Assembly (NCBI RefSeq): GCF_004363235.1
Contig: NZ_SNYW01000010.1
Location: forward strand, 1 to 64,000
Length of the DNA: 64,000 nucleotides
Direction of reading: 5' to 3'
Source: Dongia mobilis
GTDB taxonomy: Bacteria > Pseudomonadota > Alphaproteobacteria > Dongiales > Dongiaceae
Shown here: piece after piece, positions 44,789 through 52,963 of the stretch
Layout of the letters: every line of letters begins with the position of its first letter
Position numbering within the stretch: the stretch's first letter is position 1
The notes under the pieces: generated by a model
The model's input: the letters and a program-made list of their open reading frames with translations, nothing else
The model's database searches: none
Told to the model about the DNA's origin: nothing
Made by a program: the position numbers and the translations under genes

Positions 44789-45166
44789 TCACTTGACGCC
44801 CCAGCGAATGGCGGCAAGGCCGAGAGCGATGCCGAGCAGCGACAGAAACACCGACCCAAGCACATACAACACCGCCTGGCCGATGGCGCCGCGCTCGTAA
44901 AGCAGGGCTGCATCCAGCGAGAAGGCGGAGAAGGTTGTGAAACCGCCGAGGATACCGGTGGTCAGGAACAGGCGCAGCGATTGCGGGGCCTCGCCCTTGA
45001 ACGCGAAGTAGCCGGCGATCAGGCCCATCAGCAGCGATCCAAGGACATTGACGACAAGTGTGCCCAGCGGAAAACCCTGCCCGAACAGGCGCAAGGATCC
45101 GAGATTTACGCCATGACGCAGGGCACCGCCGATGCCGGCGCCGAGGAAAACGATCAGGTAGCTCAT
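44789..45166 (-). CDS. crcB: Fluoride efflux channel CrcB/Fluc
   Basis: 125 residues, four membrane helices. Fluc signatures are intact: GGALRHGVN, GTLVVNVLGSLLMG and GILGGFTTFSAFS, which carry the polar track and the phenylalanine pair of the pore. It exports fluoride as a dual-topology dimer. ATG at 45166 starts 11 bases after tusA; no fluoride riboswitch can lie in front of it because that space is coding. The frame extends upstream only through tusA. Confidence 0.92.
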   Translation of the reverse strand: MSYLIVFLGAGIGGALRHGVNLGSLRLFGQGFPLGTLVVNVLGSLLMGLIAGYFAFKGEAPQSLRLFLTTGILGGFTTFSAFSLDAALLYERGAIGQAVLYVLGSVFLSLLGIALGLAAIRWGVK

Positions 45167-45177
45167 CGCATTCTCCG

Positions 45178-45405
45178 CTAGCCCGCCACTTCGACCCGGA
45201 TGCGAAAGACGCCCGGTTCCGGCTCTCCGCCGTCGAGCAGCCGGTTGCCCGTCACCTCGCAGAAATGGGCGAAATCCTTCGGCGCACCCGGGTCGGTGGC
45301 GTCGATCTCTAGGATGTCGCCCGGCTGCAACTCCTTGATGATCTTGCGGGCCTTCAGGACCGGAATTGGGCATTTGAGCCCACGCGCATCGTATTGCCGG
45401 ATCAT
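45178..45405 (-). CDS. tusA: TusA family sulfurtransferase
   Basis: 75 residues. The CPxP motif (CPIP, catalytic C12) within DARGLKCPIPVLKARK and the GDILEIDATDPGAPKDFAHF segment are typical. TusA-type proteins carry sulfur as a persulfide for tRNA thiolation or molybdenum-cofactor and sulfur metabolism. It overlaps the stop of the DMT transporter gene by 4 bases (ATGA) and precedes crcB. There is no tusBCDE in the window. Confidence 0.9.
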   Translation of the reverse strand: MIRQYDARGLKCPIPVLKARKIIKELQPGDILEIDATDPGAPKDFAHFCEVTGNRLLDGGEPEPGVFRIRVEVAG

Positions 45406-46370
45406 GTTGTCGCCCCTTTCCGCCCGGCCGCCCCGGTCTTATGTGCGGCTCTCGCCTCTCGTGTCGCTTGCCAGCTTTCCAGCACGCTGGCGCTGATGAT
45501 GAGGACACCGCCCAGAACCTTGCTCCAGCCCAGCGCCTCGCCGGCCAATAGAGCGCCGGAGCCCACGCCCACTACCACCTCGAACATCATCAGGATATTG
45601 GCGCGTCCGGGCGACAGGCGCGCCGCGCCCCAGAGGCTCAGCAATAGCGAGGGGATCACCCAGAGGCAGATGGTGATCGCCGCCCAGGGGAGCGCATTGA
45701 AGAAGCTGACCGGCTCCGGCCACTCGCCCGGCAGAAAGGTGGCGCTGACCAACAGGAAGACGGCGATCCCGATCGGCAGGGCGCAGACAAACTGCACGAT
45801 GGACTTGTCGAACACCGAGACCTGCGGCCACATCCGCGCCGCCAATAGAGCAACCGCCCAGCACAGGCCGGCCACGAGTCCCATCCATTCCGACGCATTC
45901 GACGGCAGCGGCAGGCGCCCGTTGCCGCCCTGAAGCACCAGCAGGCCGGCGATGGCGAGCGCGATCCCGGCCCAGCGCAGGGGCGAAATGTGGACGCGCA
46001 GCAATATCCGCTCCAGCACGGTCGACCAGATCGGCGACAGGTAGAACATGAGGACGACCATGCCGATTTCGCCGGTCACCACCGCCATGGCGAAGAGGAT
46101 ATTGCAGAGGGCGAGCGGCGCGCCGCACAGGAGCAAGCCCTTGTGCTGGCCCTTAAGGCCGCGCCAGCGCCACAGCAACACCGGCAACAGCACTATCGCC
46201 GGCAGCCCATAGACCATGGTGCCGCCCAGCGTTGCCGGCATGCCGGCGGCGTCGATCTCGCGCAGGCCGATCCACATCGTACCCCAGAACAGGGTGGAGC
46301 CGACCATGGCAAGGCTCGGCAGCAGGACACCGTTCCCGGCCGGTGCGGCAATGTTGTGGGCCGCTTTCAT
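45402..46370 (-). CDS. DMT-superfamily (EamA) transporter
   Basis: 322 residues with ten predicted membrane helices in two EamA repeats (start GSTLFWGTMWIGLREIDAAG; second repeat near GLVAGLCWAVALLAARMW). Such proteins export amino acids or other metabolites. ATG at 46370 overlaps the stop of the PhnD-like gene by 4 bases and its own stop overlaps the tusA start by 4 bases, so the three are coupled. The substrate is unknown. Confidence 0.87.
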   Translation of the reverse strand: MKAAHNIAAPAGNGVLLPSLAMVGSTLFWGTMWIGLREIDAAGMPATLGGTMVYGLPAIVLLPVLLWRWRGLKGQHKGLLLCGAPLALCNILFAMAVVTGEIGMVVLMFYLSPIWSTVLERILLRVHISPLRWAGIALAIAGLLVLQGGNGRLPLPSNASEWMGLVAGLCWAVALLAARMWPQVSVFDKSIVQFVCALPIGIAVFLLVSATFLPGEWPEPVSFFNALPWAAITICLWVIPSLLLSLWGAARLSPGRANILMMFEVVVGVGSGALLAGEALGWSKVLGGVLIISASVLESWQATREARAAHKTGAAGRKGATT

Positions 46371-47182
46371 GCGAGCGCGCTCCAACCGGCGGCGGCGGCA
46401 CGACGTTCCTGATCCAGAATCACGTCATAGGCGGATTCGTCGAGCACCAGTACCGAATCTAGCAGCAGTGCCGCGCGCGCAGTTTCAAGTACCGGGTCGT
46501 TGCCGGCGGCGATCAGGCCGACGCGCAGACAACCGATGTTCTCCACCGGCGTCCGCAGGCCGGTAATGAACGGCAGGCAGGGGGCCGGCTCGGACTGCGC
46601 CACGATCTTCAGCCCGGCGACCTCGCCCGGCGCATGTTTTTCGAGGAGCGCCCAGGTGACGCAATCGACCGCGCAGAAATCGGCCACACCCGTCTTGACC
46701 ATGGCGACCGAGCGGCGGTGGCTCCCGCTCTCGACTGCGCCGCCCAACGATCCCGGTGCAAGTCCGCCTTCCGCCAGATAGAGCCGCAGGACGTTATAGC
46801 CGGATTGCGAATCCGTGCCGTTGAACGCCGCCTTGCGTCCGGCCAGATCGATGCCGGTCCGTGCCGCATCGTCACTGCGCAGGACGATGAAGCTGCAATA
46901 GGTCCCCTCACCGCAACCCTCGGCCGCATAGCTCGGCGTCGCCAGGTAGCGAACGCGATCCCGCAGGATATGTGTCAGCGGATAGCCACAGGTCTGGGAC
47001 AACAGCAGATGGTCGTCGAGCCAATGGGCATAGGCTTCATCCGGCTGGATGCGTTGCTGCGGCAGCTCGGTGACACCGGCTGCGACCAGATGGCTGCGTA
47101 ACCCGGCCCAGAACGCGTCGGTGGCGGCCGCCACCTCCGGCAGATCGTACATCGGCAGGGCGACAACCGTATCGGCGCTCAT
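46367..47182 (-). CDS. PhnD-like periplasmic-binding-fold protein without signal peptide
   Basis: 271 residues, phosphate/phosphonate-type solute-binding family (PF12974-like). Fold cues are LLLSQTCGYPLTHILRD, AFNGTDSQSGYNVLRLYLAE, SGSHRRSVAMVKTGVADFCA and VDCVTWALLEKH. The family is normally exported, but no hydrophobic signal is present, so this form is probably cytoplasmic or the true start is missing. ATG at 47182 has AGGAG and GGGGAAAAG upstream, supporting this start. It overlaps the DMT transporter gene by 4 bases, 22 bases after the GFA gene. No ABC permease accompanies it. Confidence 0.78.
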   Translation of the reverse strand: MSADTVVALPMYDLPEVAAATDAFWAGLRSHLVAAGVTELPQQRIQPDEAYAHWLDDHLLLSQTCGYPLTHILRDRVRYLATPSYAAEGCGEGTYCSFIVLRSDDAARTGIDLAGRKAAFNGTDSQSGYNVLRLYLAEGGLAPGSLGGAVESGSHRRSVAMVKTGVADFCAVDCVTWALLEKHAPGEVAGLKIVAQSEPAPCLPFITGLRTPVENIGCLRVGLIAAGNDPVLETARAALLLDSVLVLDESAYDVILDQERRAAAAGWSALA

Positions 47183-47204
47183 CTTTTCCCCATTCTCCTG
47201 TCGC

Positions 47205-48068
47205 CTAGAAAGGCAAGCTGTCGCCGCCGGTTCCGGGGTATTGCGGCAACCCGTCGACAATGTCGCTGTAATCCTCACCCTCGACGACGAAGATATGGTG
47301 GCGCACTCGCAGACCCGTGGGGGGATTGAGCGCGCCGGCAGCAATCGAGACCGCATCGGCGCCATGGCGTTCCCAGAACAGGCTGGCACCGCAGACCCGG
47401 CAGGAGCCGCGTCGCGCCGTATCCGACGAACGGTACCAAAGCAGATAATTGGCGCCGATAAGATCCAGCTGCACCCACCTTGCCTTGCTGTACTCGGCCG
47501 CATGGCCATGCCAGCGTTGGCATTGCCGGCAATGGCAGGTGCTGATGTCGCGCATCGATCCGTTGACTGAAAACTGCACACTGCCGCACAGGCAATTGCC
47601 GCTGTGGCGGTCCGGCTGGATGCCAACCGCCGGCAGGGGCGGCGCGGGTGCGGCCGGCTCCGCCCCGGTCGAAGACGCCGCATATTGGGGCAGACCATCG
47701 CCAATCCCGTAATAGTCGCCCCGGTGGGCGACCCAGATATGGCGGTCAAGCCTGAGGCCGGTCGGCGGGTTGATTGCGCCCATGGCGATGTCGATCTGAT
47801 CGCCGTCGACCAGGCGCCAGAACAGGCTGGAGCCGCAAATCCGGCAGAAGCCACGCTCGGATTCGGGGCCGGAGCGGTACCAGCCGAGGTTTTCCCCGCC
47901 GGAAAGCCGGAACGCGGCGTTCGATGCCGAAGTATATACGCCCAGCGCCCCGTGCCAGCGACGGCACATGCCGCAATGGCACGCCGTCGGCGCCGTCAGC
48001 TGCCCCAGCGTCTCGAACCGGACTGCGCCGCACAGGCATTCGCCCCGCCGGGTCTGTATTTCCGTCAC
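47205..48068 (-). CDS. Tandem GFA-domain protein (two fused Gfa-like zinc domains)
   Basis: 287 residues. Two copies of the GFA (glutathione-dependent formaldehyde-activating-like) domain in one chain, about 1-125 and 150-287. Each has CxCG (GECLCGAV, GNCLCGSV), CHCxxCxxWHG (CHCGMCRRWHG, CHCRQCQRWHG) and CxxCGxSLFW (CRICGSSLFW, CRVCGASLFW), and each ends with INPPTGL or LNPPTGL and a DGLPQY tail. The domains bind structural zinc. Single-domain forms are the rule, so this is a fused duplicate. The reaction is unknown; a link to one-carbon use is suggested only by the family name. Confidence 0.9.
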   Translation of the reverse strand: MTEIQTRRGECLCGAVRFETLGQLTAPTACHCGMCRRWHGALGVYTSASNAAFRLSGGENLGWYRSGPESERGFCRICGSSLFWRLVDGDQIDIAMGAINPPTGLRLDRHIWVAHRGDYYGIGDGLPQYAASSTGAEPAAPAPPLPAVGIQPDRHSGNCLCGSVQFSVNGSMRDISTCHCRQCQRWHGHAAEYSKARWVQLDLIGANYLLWYRSSDTARRGSCRVCGASLFWERHGADAVSIAAGALNPPTGLRVRHHIFVVEGEDYSDIVDGLPQYPGTGGDSLPF

Positions 48069-48209
48069 GTCGTCCTGCCTTTAACCAATTTTCTCGGACC
48101 CGGTCGAGCATAGCGGCGGCAATTCAACGGGGTAGTAGTTTTTCTTCATTGCTGAAATGTCACAATTGGAGAATGATAACCCCGTAACTTCCTTAGGCTC
48201 TTTCGGACC

Positions 48210-49160
48210 ATGTCGGCTGAGACCATCGCCGCGACCCCCGCGCGGATACTGAACAAGGGGGATGCCGGTCGGCACGAGTACATCGCCGACCTGCCTACAC
48301 TTTTCCTCGGCCTCGCCATCTATCTTGGCTTTTTCCTGCTCACCTGGAACTACCACACCCTGCCCTGGTGGGCGGTGCTGGCGCTTGGCGCCCCGCTCAT
48401 CTGCCTGCACGGCTCATTGCAGCATGAAGCCGTCCACGGCTACCCGTTCCGCGCTGCCGCGCTCAACCGGCTGTTTGCCGGCTGGTCGCTGTGGCTGTGG
48501 ATGCCTTACGACCTCTATGTCCGCAGCCATCTGAAGCACCATATCGACGAGGATCTGACTGCCCCCGGCATCGATCCCGAATCCAACTACCTGACTCAGG
48601 CGCAATACGACGCCATGTCGACGTTGCATCGCCTGGTACGGCAAGCCATGCGCAGCATGGCGGGCCGCCTGCTGCTTGGTCCGGCTTATTTCACTGCCGG
48701 AGTCTTCGCCGGCATTCCGCACGCGATCCGGGTCGGCGACCGGCGGGAGCTGATGGCCTGGGCCTGGCATGTCCCGACCACCGCCCTCATCCTCTATTGG
48801 GTTGTCGGTCTGTGCCAGATTCCCTTCTGGGCGTATGTCGCCCTTATCGCCTATCCCGGCACCGCGATGGCGCTGTTGCGCTCCTATGCCGAACATCGCG
48901 CCATGCCGCAGGAAGGCCACCGCACCATCATCCTGGAAGCCGGCGCCTTCTGGAGCGTCATGTTCCTGTGGAACAACCTCCATGCGCTGCATCACCGCGA
49001 GCCTGGCCTCGCCTGGTGGAAGCGCCCGCAGCGCTATCGTGATCTGAAGCCGGCGCTGCTCGAGGGCAACGGGCATTACTTCGTTCCCGGCGGCTATCTC
49101 GCCTTGGCGCGGAGCTACCTGCTGCGCCCGAAGGAACCGATCATCCATCCGGGCACCTAA
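48210..49160 (+). CDS. Fatty-acid desaturase family membrane protein
   Basis: 316 residues with four to six membrane helices. Three histidine boxes for the diiron centre are present: HEAVHG, HLKHH and HALHH, with an additional conserved NLHALHHREPG C-terminal segment. The family inserts double bonds or hydroxyl groups into lipids or other hydrophobic chains. It is divergent from the GFA gene and convergent with the MttB-family gene, 28 bases away. The substrate cannot be stated. Confidence 0.85.
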   Translation: MSAETIAATPARILNKGDAGRHEYIADLPTLFLGLAIYLGFFLLTWNYHTLPWWAVLALGAPLICLHGSLQHEAVHGYPFRAAALNRLFAGWSLWLWMPYDLYVRSHLKHHIDEDLTAPGIDPESNYLTQAQYDAMSTLHRLVRQAMRSMAGRLLLGPAYFTAGVFAGIPHAIRVGDRRELMAWAWHVPTTALILYWVVGLCQIPFWAYVALIAYPGTAMALLRSYAEHRAMPQEGHRTIILEAGAFWSVMFLWNNLHALHHREPGLAWWKRPQRYRDLKPALLEGNGHYFVPGGYLALARSYLLRPKEPIIHPGT

Positions 49161-49188
49161 CCGTCGGGGCTGCAGCCGCGACGGCCTC

Positions 49189-50727
49189 CTATATCTGCTT
49201 TACCCCGCCCTCTTCCTTGCGCCGGGCGACAAAGGCCCGCATCGCTTCGTCGATGGCGGGATCGATCGCCGGCTGCTCGTAATCGCCGAGCGCCTGTTTC
49301 CAGAGCGCATTCGCCCGCTGCGCCGCATCCTGCGCGCCGGCCAAGCGCCAGTTCTCGAAATTGCGCCAGTCGGAAACCAGCGGCGAATAGAAAGCGGTCT
49401 CATAGCGCTCCAGCGTGTGGGCGCAGCCAAAGAAATGGCCGCCAGGCCCCACTTCCTTCATGGCATCAAGCCCCAGCGCCGCCTCCGACGTGTCGAGAGG
49501 TTGCAGGAACTCGGCCATGCCCTGGATCATCTCGGCATCGATCACCATCTTTTCGAACGAAGCGACGAGGCCGCCCTCCATCCACCCGGCACCGTGCAGG
49601 ATCAGATTGGCGTGGCCCATCACGGCGCCCCACAGCGACATCTCGGATTCATAGGCGGCCTGGGCATCGACCGCATTGGCAGCGCAGGCATTGGACGATC
49701 GATAGGGAAAGCCGTATCTGCGCGCCAGCTGGCCGCCGGCCATGGCAGCACGGGTGTATTCCGGCGTGCCGAAGGCGGGCGCCCCGGTCTTCATGTCGAC
49801 ATTCGAGGTAAAGCCGCCATAGACGCAAGGCACCCCCGGATTGACCATCTGGGTGAAAGCGAGTCCGGCCAACGCCTCGGCATTGGCCTGGGCCAGCGCT
49901 CCTGCGATCGTCGCCGGCGCCATGGCGCCCGATAGGGTGAAGGGGGTCAACACGATCGGCTGGCCGGCCTTCGCCATCGCCTGCAATCCCTGCAGCATCG
50001 GCGTGTCGAGGCGCAGCGGAGAATTGCTGTTGATGATCGAAAAGACCGATGGCTCCTTCGCCAGCTGCTCCTTCGAGATGCCGCGGGCAAGTGCCATCAA
50101 TTCGATCGCGTCCTCGATCCGCTCATTGCCCAGCGAATAGGGATGCCAGACCTTGTCGGTCAGCGTCGCCGCCATGTATAGCGCATCGAGATGGCGCGTA
50201 TTGGGCGGCAGATCGGCGGGCTCGACCGGATAGCCGCCGAGGAACTGCACCACATTGAGCGACTGCGCGAGGCGCAGCAGATTGCAGTAATCCTCGAAAT
50301 TGCCGGGCCGGCGTCCCCGATCGAGATCGGAGACGTTGGGTGCCGAGGCCACAGAGCCGAAATTGACGTGATTGGCGCCGAAGGTCAGGTTGTGTGCCGG
50401 GTTGCGCGCATGCAGGGTAAAAGTCTTCGGGACCGTCCTGATCTTTTCCAGGATCAGGTCGGGATCGAAACGCACCAGGTTCGAGCCCGGCCTGACATCG
50501 GCCCCCTGCTCCTTCAATATGCGGAGAGCGTTCTCCTCAAGGAATTCGATGCCGATCTCCTTGAGGATCCGGAGCGAGGCCTGGTGGATCGCCTCCAGCT
50601 GGTCCTCTGAAAGCACGCGGATGGGATCGTAATTGTTGCGGTAGGTTCGCCAGGGAAGCTGCTTCAGCCCCTTCGCCTGCCTGGTGTTGCGACGACCGCG
50701 CGCCTCGCGCGCCGCTTCGCGGGACAT
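49189..50727 (-). CDS. MttB-family (non-pyrrolysine) quaternary-amine methyltransferase
   Basis: 512 residues, trimethylamine methyltransferase MttB superfamily. The TIM-barrel pattern includes HQASLRILKEIGIEFLEENA, FSIINSNSPLRLDTPML, GQPIVLTPFTLSGAMAPATI, GVPCVYGGFTS and HANLILHGAGWMEGGLVASF. There is no in-frame amber codon, so it belongs to the large group without pyrrolysine, whose characterised members demethylate glycine betaine, carnitine or proline betaine and pass the methyl to a corrinoid protein. No corrinoid protein or MtaA-type partner lies in this window. Glycine betaine as substrate is a reasonable guess given the neighbours at 18-25 and 57-64 kb. Confidence 0.87.
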   Translation of the reverse strand: MSREAAREARGRRNTRQAKGLKQLPWRTYRNNYDPIRVLSEDQLEAIHQASLRILKEIGIEFLEENALRILKEQGADVRPGSNLVRFDPDLILEKIRTVPKTFTLHARNPAHNLTFGANHVNFGSVASAPNVSDLDRGRRPGNFEDYCNLLRLAQSLNVVQFLGGYPVEPADLPPNTRHLDALYMAATLTDKVWHPYSLGNERIEDAIELMALARGISKEQLAKEPSVFSIINSNSPLRLDTPMLQGLQAMAKAGQPIVLTPFTLSGAMAPATIAGALAQANAEALAGLAFTQMVNPGVPCVYGGFTSNVDMKTGAPAFGTPEYTRAAMAGGQLARRYGFPYRSSNACAANAVDAQAAYESEMSLWGAVMGHANLILHGAGWMEGGLVASFEKMVIDAEMIQGMAEFLQPLDTSEAALGLDAMKEVGPGGHFFGCAHTLERYETAFYSPLVSDWRNFENWRLAGAQDAAQRANALWKQALGDYEQPAIDPAIDEAMRAFVARRKEEGGVKQI

Positions 50728-50854
50728 GATGTGCCTCGATCCGATGAGTTGTTTCTGCGGCTACCCTAGCAAACGCCGTGCGTGAGGGGCGTCAGAAAGT
50801 CTCATGGACGGCATTCCGGCGAGGAATTTGGCCGGCGCGGAATTTGGCCGCATG

Positions 50855-50891
50855 AAAAAGGGTGCCGGAACCTAGTGGCTCCGGCACCCTT
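50855..50891 (-). terminator. Intrinsic terminator of the three-repeat protein gene
   Basis: A perfect 12-bp stem (50858-50869 with 50880-50891, GGGTGCCGGA core) with a 10-base loop, 27 bases after the stop codon at 50918. On the minus strand the stem is followed by a short T-run. It ends the gene at 50918-51865. Confidence 0.85.
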
Positions 50892-50917
50892 GAGAAAATG
50901 GGCTCCAGCTGCCCGGC

Positions 50918-51865
50918 TTAGTTGGCCGAGGCGACTTCCGGGGCGCCGACGCCTTCCTTGAGGTTGACCTTCTTCGAGATCGTTTCGCCGGAGATCACCT
51001 GGATGTTCTCGCTGCCCCACAGCTCCTTGCCGACGCGGGCCACGGCGATATAGCGGCCTTCGCGCAGCATGATGGTCGGGTTGGGCTGGTTGCTGTTGGC
51101 GACTTCCTCGTAGACCCCGGGCTTGTTGGGGTGCTGCTTCAGCACCTGCCAGGTCACTTCGCCCAGCGCCTTCTTCTTGCCCGGCTTGAGGGCAGAGAGC
51201 TTGGCATAGCCGGCATAAAGGTTGAGCGTGTACTTGAAGGAATTGCCGGGCTCCAGCGGAATGACGAGATCAGCCTGGGTGCCCTTGAACTTTGCGCGCA
51301 CAACATAGGAACCTGCCGGCAAGACGAACTTGCCCACGGCGGCCTTCTGCTCCATCACCAGGGCGCCCGATTCGGTCGCACCCTTGCGGTACTCGTATAC
51401 TTCCCAGTGGACCGGGTCCTTGACCGGTTTCTCGCCCTTGCTGAGCTTCATATTGATGGAAACCTCGGCCGGAAGGCCGGAAACCGGCTTGGCGACAGCA
51501 GCCGAGGCAACCTGCTTGCCGGGCGTCGCAAGGACGATCGAACGCGTGGTCGCCTTCTCGCCCACCAGGATGGCCTGGGTTGCCTTGGTTTGGCCGAGGG
51601 CGGCGGTGACGATATATTGCCCCGGCTCAAGCTTGCCCTTGAGCTGTGCCCCCGTACCTGACAGGGTCGGTGCTTTTTCCGGCTTGCCGGTTTCCTTGTC
51701 GATCCGGACGATACTCCAGGCGACGGCCTCCTTGACCTGCGGACCGCCGGCAGCCTCGACTGCCATGATGGTCACTTCAGCCGCCTGCGCGGCCCCGAGT
51801 GTCAGGCCAAGAGACATGGCCGCACCGGCGCCAAGGCGCGCCAGCCTACGAACGAGTGAGCGCAA
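50918..51865 (-). CDS. Secreted three-repeat beta-domain protein, unknown function
   Basis: 315 residues. A Sec signal peptide ends near AAQA (residue 28). The rest is three similar beta-rich repeats of about 85-95 residues. Each has a central Trp-containing strand (AWSIVRID, HWEVYEYR, TWQVLKQH) and a later turn and strand (LEPGQYIVTA, LPAGSYVVRA, LREGRYIAVA), the pattern of a carboxypeptidase-regulatory-like or Ig-like beta sandwich. The protein is basic (many Lys) and is exported to the periplasm. I do not recognise a named family. It stands alone, with its own terminator. Confidence 0.75.
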   Translation of the reverse strand: MRSLVRRLARLGAGAAMSLGLTLGAAQAAEVTIMAVEAAGGPQVKEAVAWSIVRIDKETGKPEKAPTLSGTGAQLKGKLEPGQYIVTAALGQTKATQAILVGEKATTRSIVLATPGKQVASAAVAKPVSGLPAEVSINMKLSKGEKPVKDPVHWEVYEYRKGATESGALVMEQKAAVGKFVLPAGSYVVRAKFKGTQADLVIPLEPGNSFKYTLNLYAGYAKLSALKPGKKKALGEVTWQVLKQHPNKPGVYEEVANSNQPNPTIMLREGRYIAVARVGKELWGSENIQVISGETISKKVNLKEGVGAPEVASAN

Positions 51866-52435
51866 GTGGCCCTCCCCCTGCTTGGTCGATGATCAGTTGG
51901 TCTTGTAGATAACCCATCGACTCCTGCCGGGACAAGCAGGAATGGCCGGCCCGTGATCCCTCGGGGGCAGATTTCTCTTTATGTCACAGGATTTTACACC
52001 GTGTCCGGTAGATATCGTTCCGGAGCTGGCGAAGGTAAACGGCGCCGCGCGGCGCCATTCCGGACCCAAGAGAATGTTCGACCAGACCGGATGTCGCCTA
52101 ACCATTCATGCCGCCGCCTGCGAGAAATCCGGCAAAGAGGGCGCCGCACACCATCAGGCAAGCCGCCAGGCCGAGTAACAGAAATGGTTTAATTCCGTCG
52201 AGAAGCACGATATTCCTCATTTAAGATAGCAGGGAACCCGCGCCTTGGTCGCATAAACCCGCCGGCCGGTTCGTGGCTCGCTTTACTGAGCGGCGCACTG
52301 AACAGGCCTGAAAGCGAATATTAAGCATAATAATTACACGTAATAGCTGTACTTGCGCTGCCGGATGGGATTAAGATCTGCCGCCACCGAAATCCGCCCC
52401 GCTGCGGCAGGGCCCCATCTTCATCGGAAATCCAA
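51866..52435. other. 570-base stretch with at most one small gene
   Basis: This is an upstream region for the leftward three-repeat protein and the rightward lipoprotein at 52436. The small membrane-protein frame at 52098-52220 is the only plausible gene seen. A 65-residue plus-strand frame (51981-52178) has no recognisable character. The stretch 52185-52350 is AT-richer and probably carries the promoter of the lipoprotein gene. Confidence 0.4.
52098..52220 (-). CDS. Possible small membrane protein, 40 residues
   Basis: A short frame from ATG at 52220 to TAG encodes a protein with a short polar start, a single hydrophobic segment (PFLLLGLAACLMVCGALFAG) and a Gly-rich end. The layout is that of a single-pass small membrane protein. 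The ribosome-binding site is poor, and such frames arise by chance, so it is a candidate only. Confidence 0.35.
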   Translation of the reverse strand: MRNIVLLDGIKPFLLLGLAACLMVCGALFAGFLAGGGMNG

Positions 52436-52948
52436 ATGCACGCCCTTCTGAAGTTCGCCGTCCTGCTGGTCATATCCGGCACCCTTGCCGCCTGCAGCGC
52501 CTCCGCCAAAGTGGCCGTCAGCCAGCCCAAATCCGCGTCCATCTCCAGCGACAGCGTCGTCGCCCTCGAAGTCAAGGCAGTCGGCAGCGAAGCCGACGAG
52601 GACACTGAATCCGTCCTGCAGAAGCTGCGCTCCTCCCTCTTCGGCGGCCTGGTGGCCAATGGCGTCTTCAAGCAGGTCGTGCATCCGAGCGATCCGGCGG
52701 ATTACCGCCTGGTCGTGTCGATCGACGGCGTCCGCGCCGTATCGCAAGGGGCGCGCATCTTCCTTGGCGTTCTCGCCGGCGAAAACCAGCTGGCCGCGCA
52801 TTGCCTGCTGACCGAAAGCGTCAATGGCGAGAAGGTGGCAGATTTCACGGTCACGGGTGCCTCTGCAGCGCACCCGCTTTCCTCCGAGAACGACATGGAC
52901 GACGCCATCGGCAAGGTTGTCGAGAAGATCGTCGCCTCGCTGCGCTGA
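52436..52948 (+). CDS. DUF4410-type lipoprotein
   Basis: 170 residues. Signal with lipobox TLAAC (cysteine 20), then a domain beginning at DSVVALEVKAVG and continuing through LRSSLFGGLVANGVFKQVV, with RIFLGVLAGENQLAAHCLLT, the pattern of the DUF4410 outer-membrane lipoprotein family. The function is unknown. It lies in its own short transcription unit, convergent with the ferredoxin-like gene 15 bases away. Confidence 0.82.
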   Translation: MHALLKFAVLLVISGTLAACSASAKVAVSQPKSASISSDSVVALEVKAVGSEADEDTESVLQKLRSSLFGGLVANGVFKQVVHPSDPADYRLVVSIDGVRAVSQGARIFLGVLAGENQLAAHCLLTESVNGEKVADFTVTGASAAHPLSSENDMDDAIGKVVEKIVASLR

Positions 52949-52963
52949 ATCGAACGGAACTGC

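Noticed and set aside
45167-45177. Fluoride riboswitch before crcB
   Set aside because: The space between tusA and crcB is 11 bases, too short for the aptamer.
44789-45508. CrcB as a 239-residue protein with a long N-terminal extension
   Set aside because: The extension is the tusA region read in another frame; CrcB itself starts at 45166.
49189-50727. Pyrrolysine-containing trimethylamine methyltransferase
   Set aside because: No in-frame TAG codon interrupts the gene and no pyl genes are seen.
51981-52178. 65-codon plus-strand frame in the 51.9-52.4 kb gap
   Set aside because: No signal, domain, conserved-looking pattern or good ribosome-binding site.
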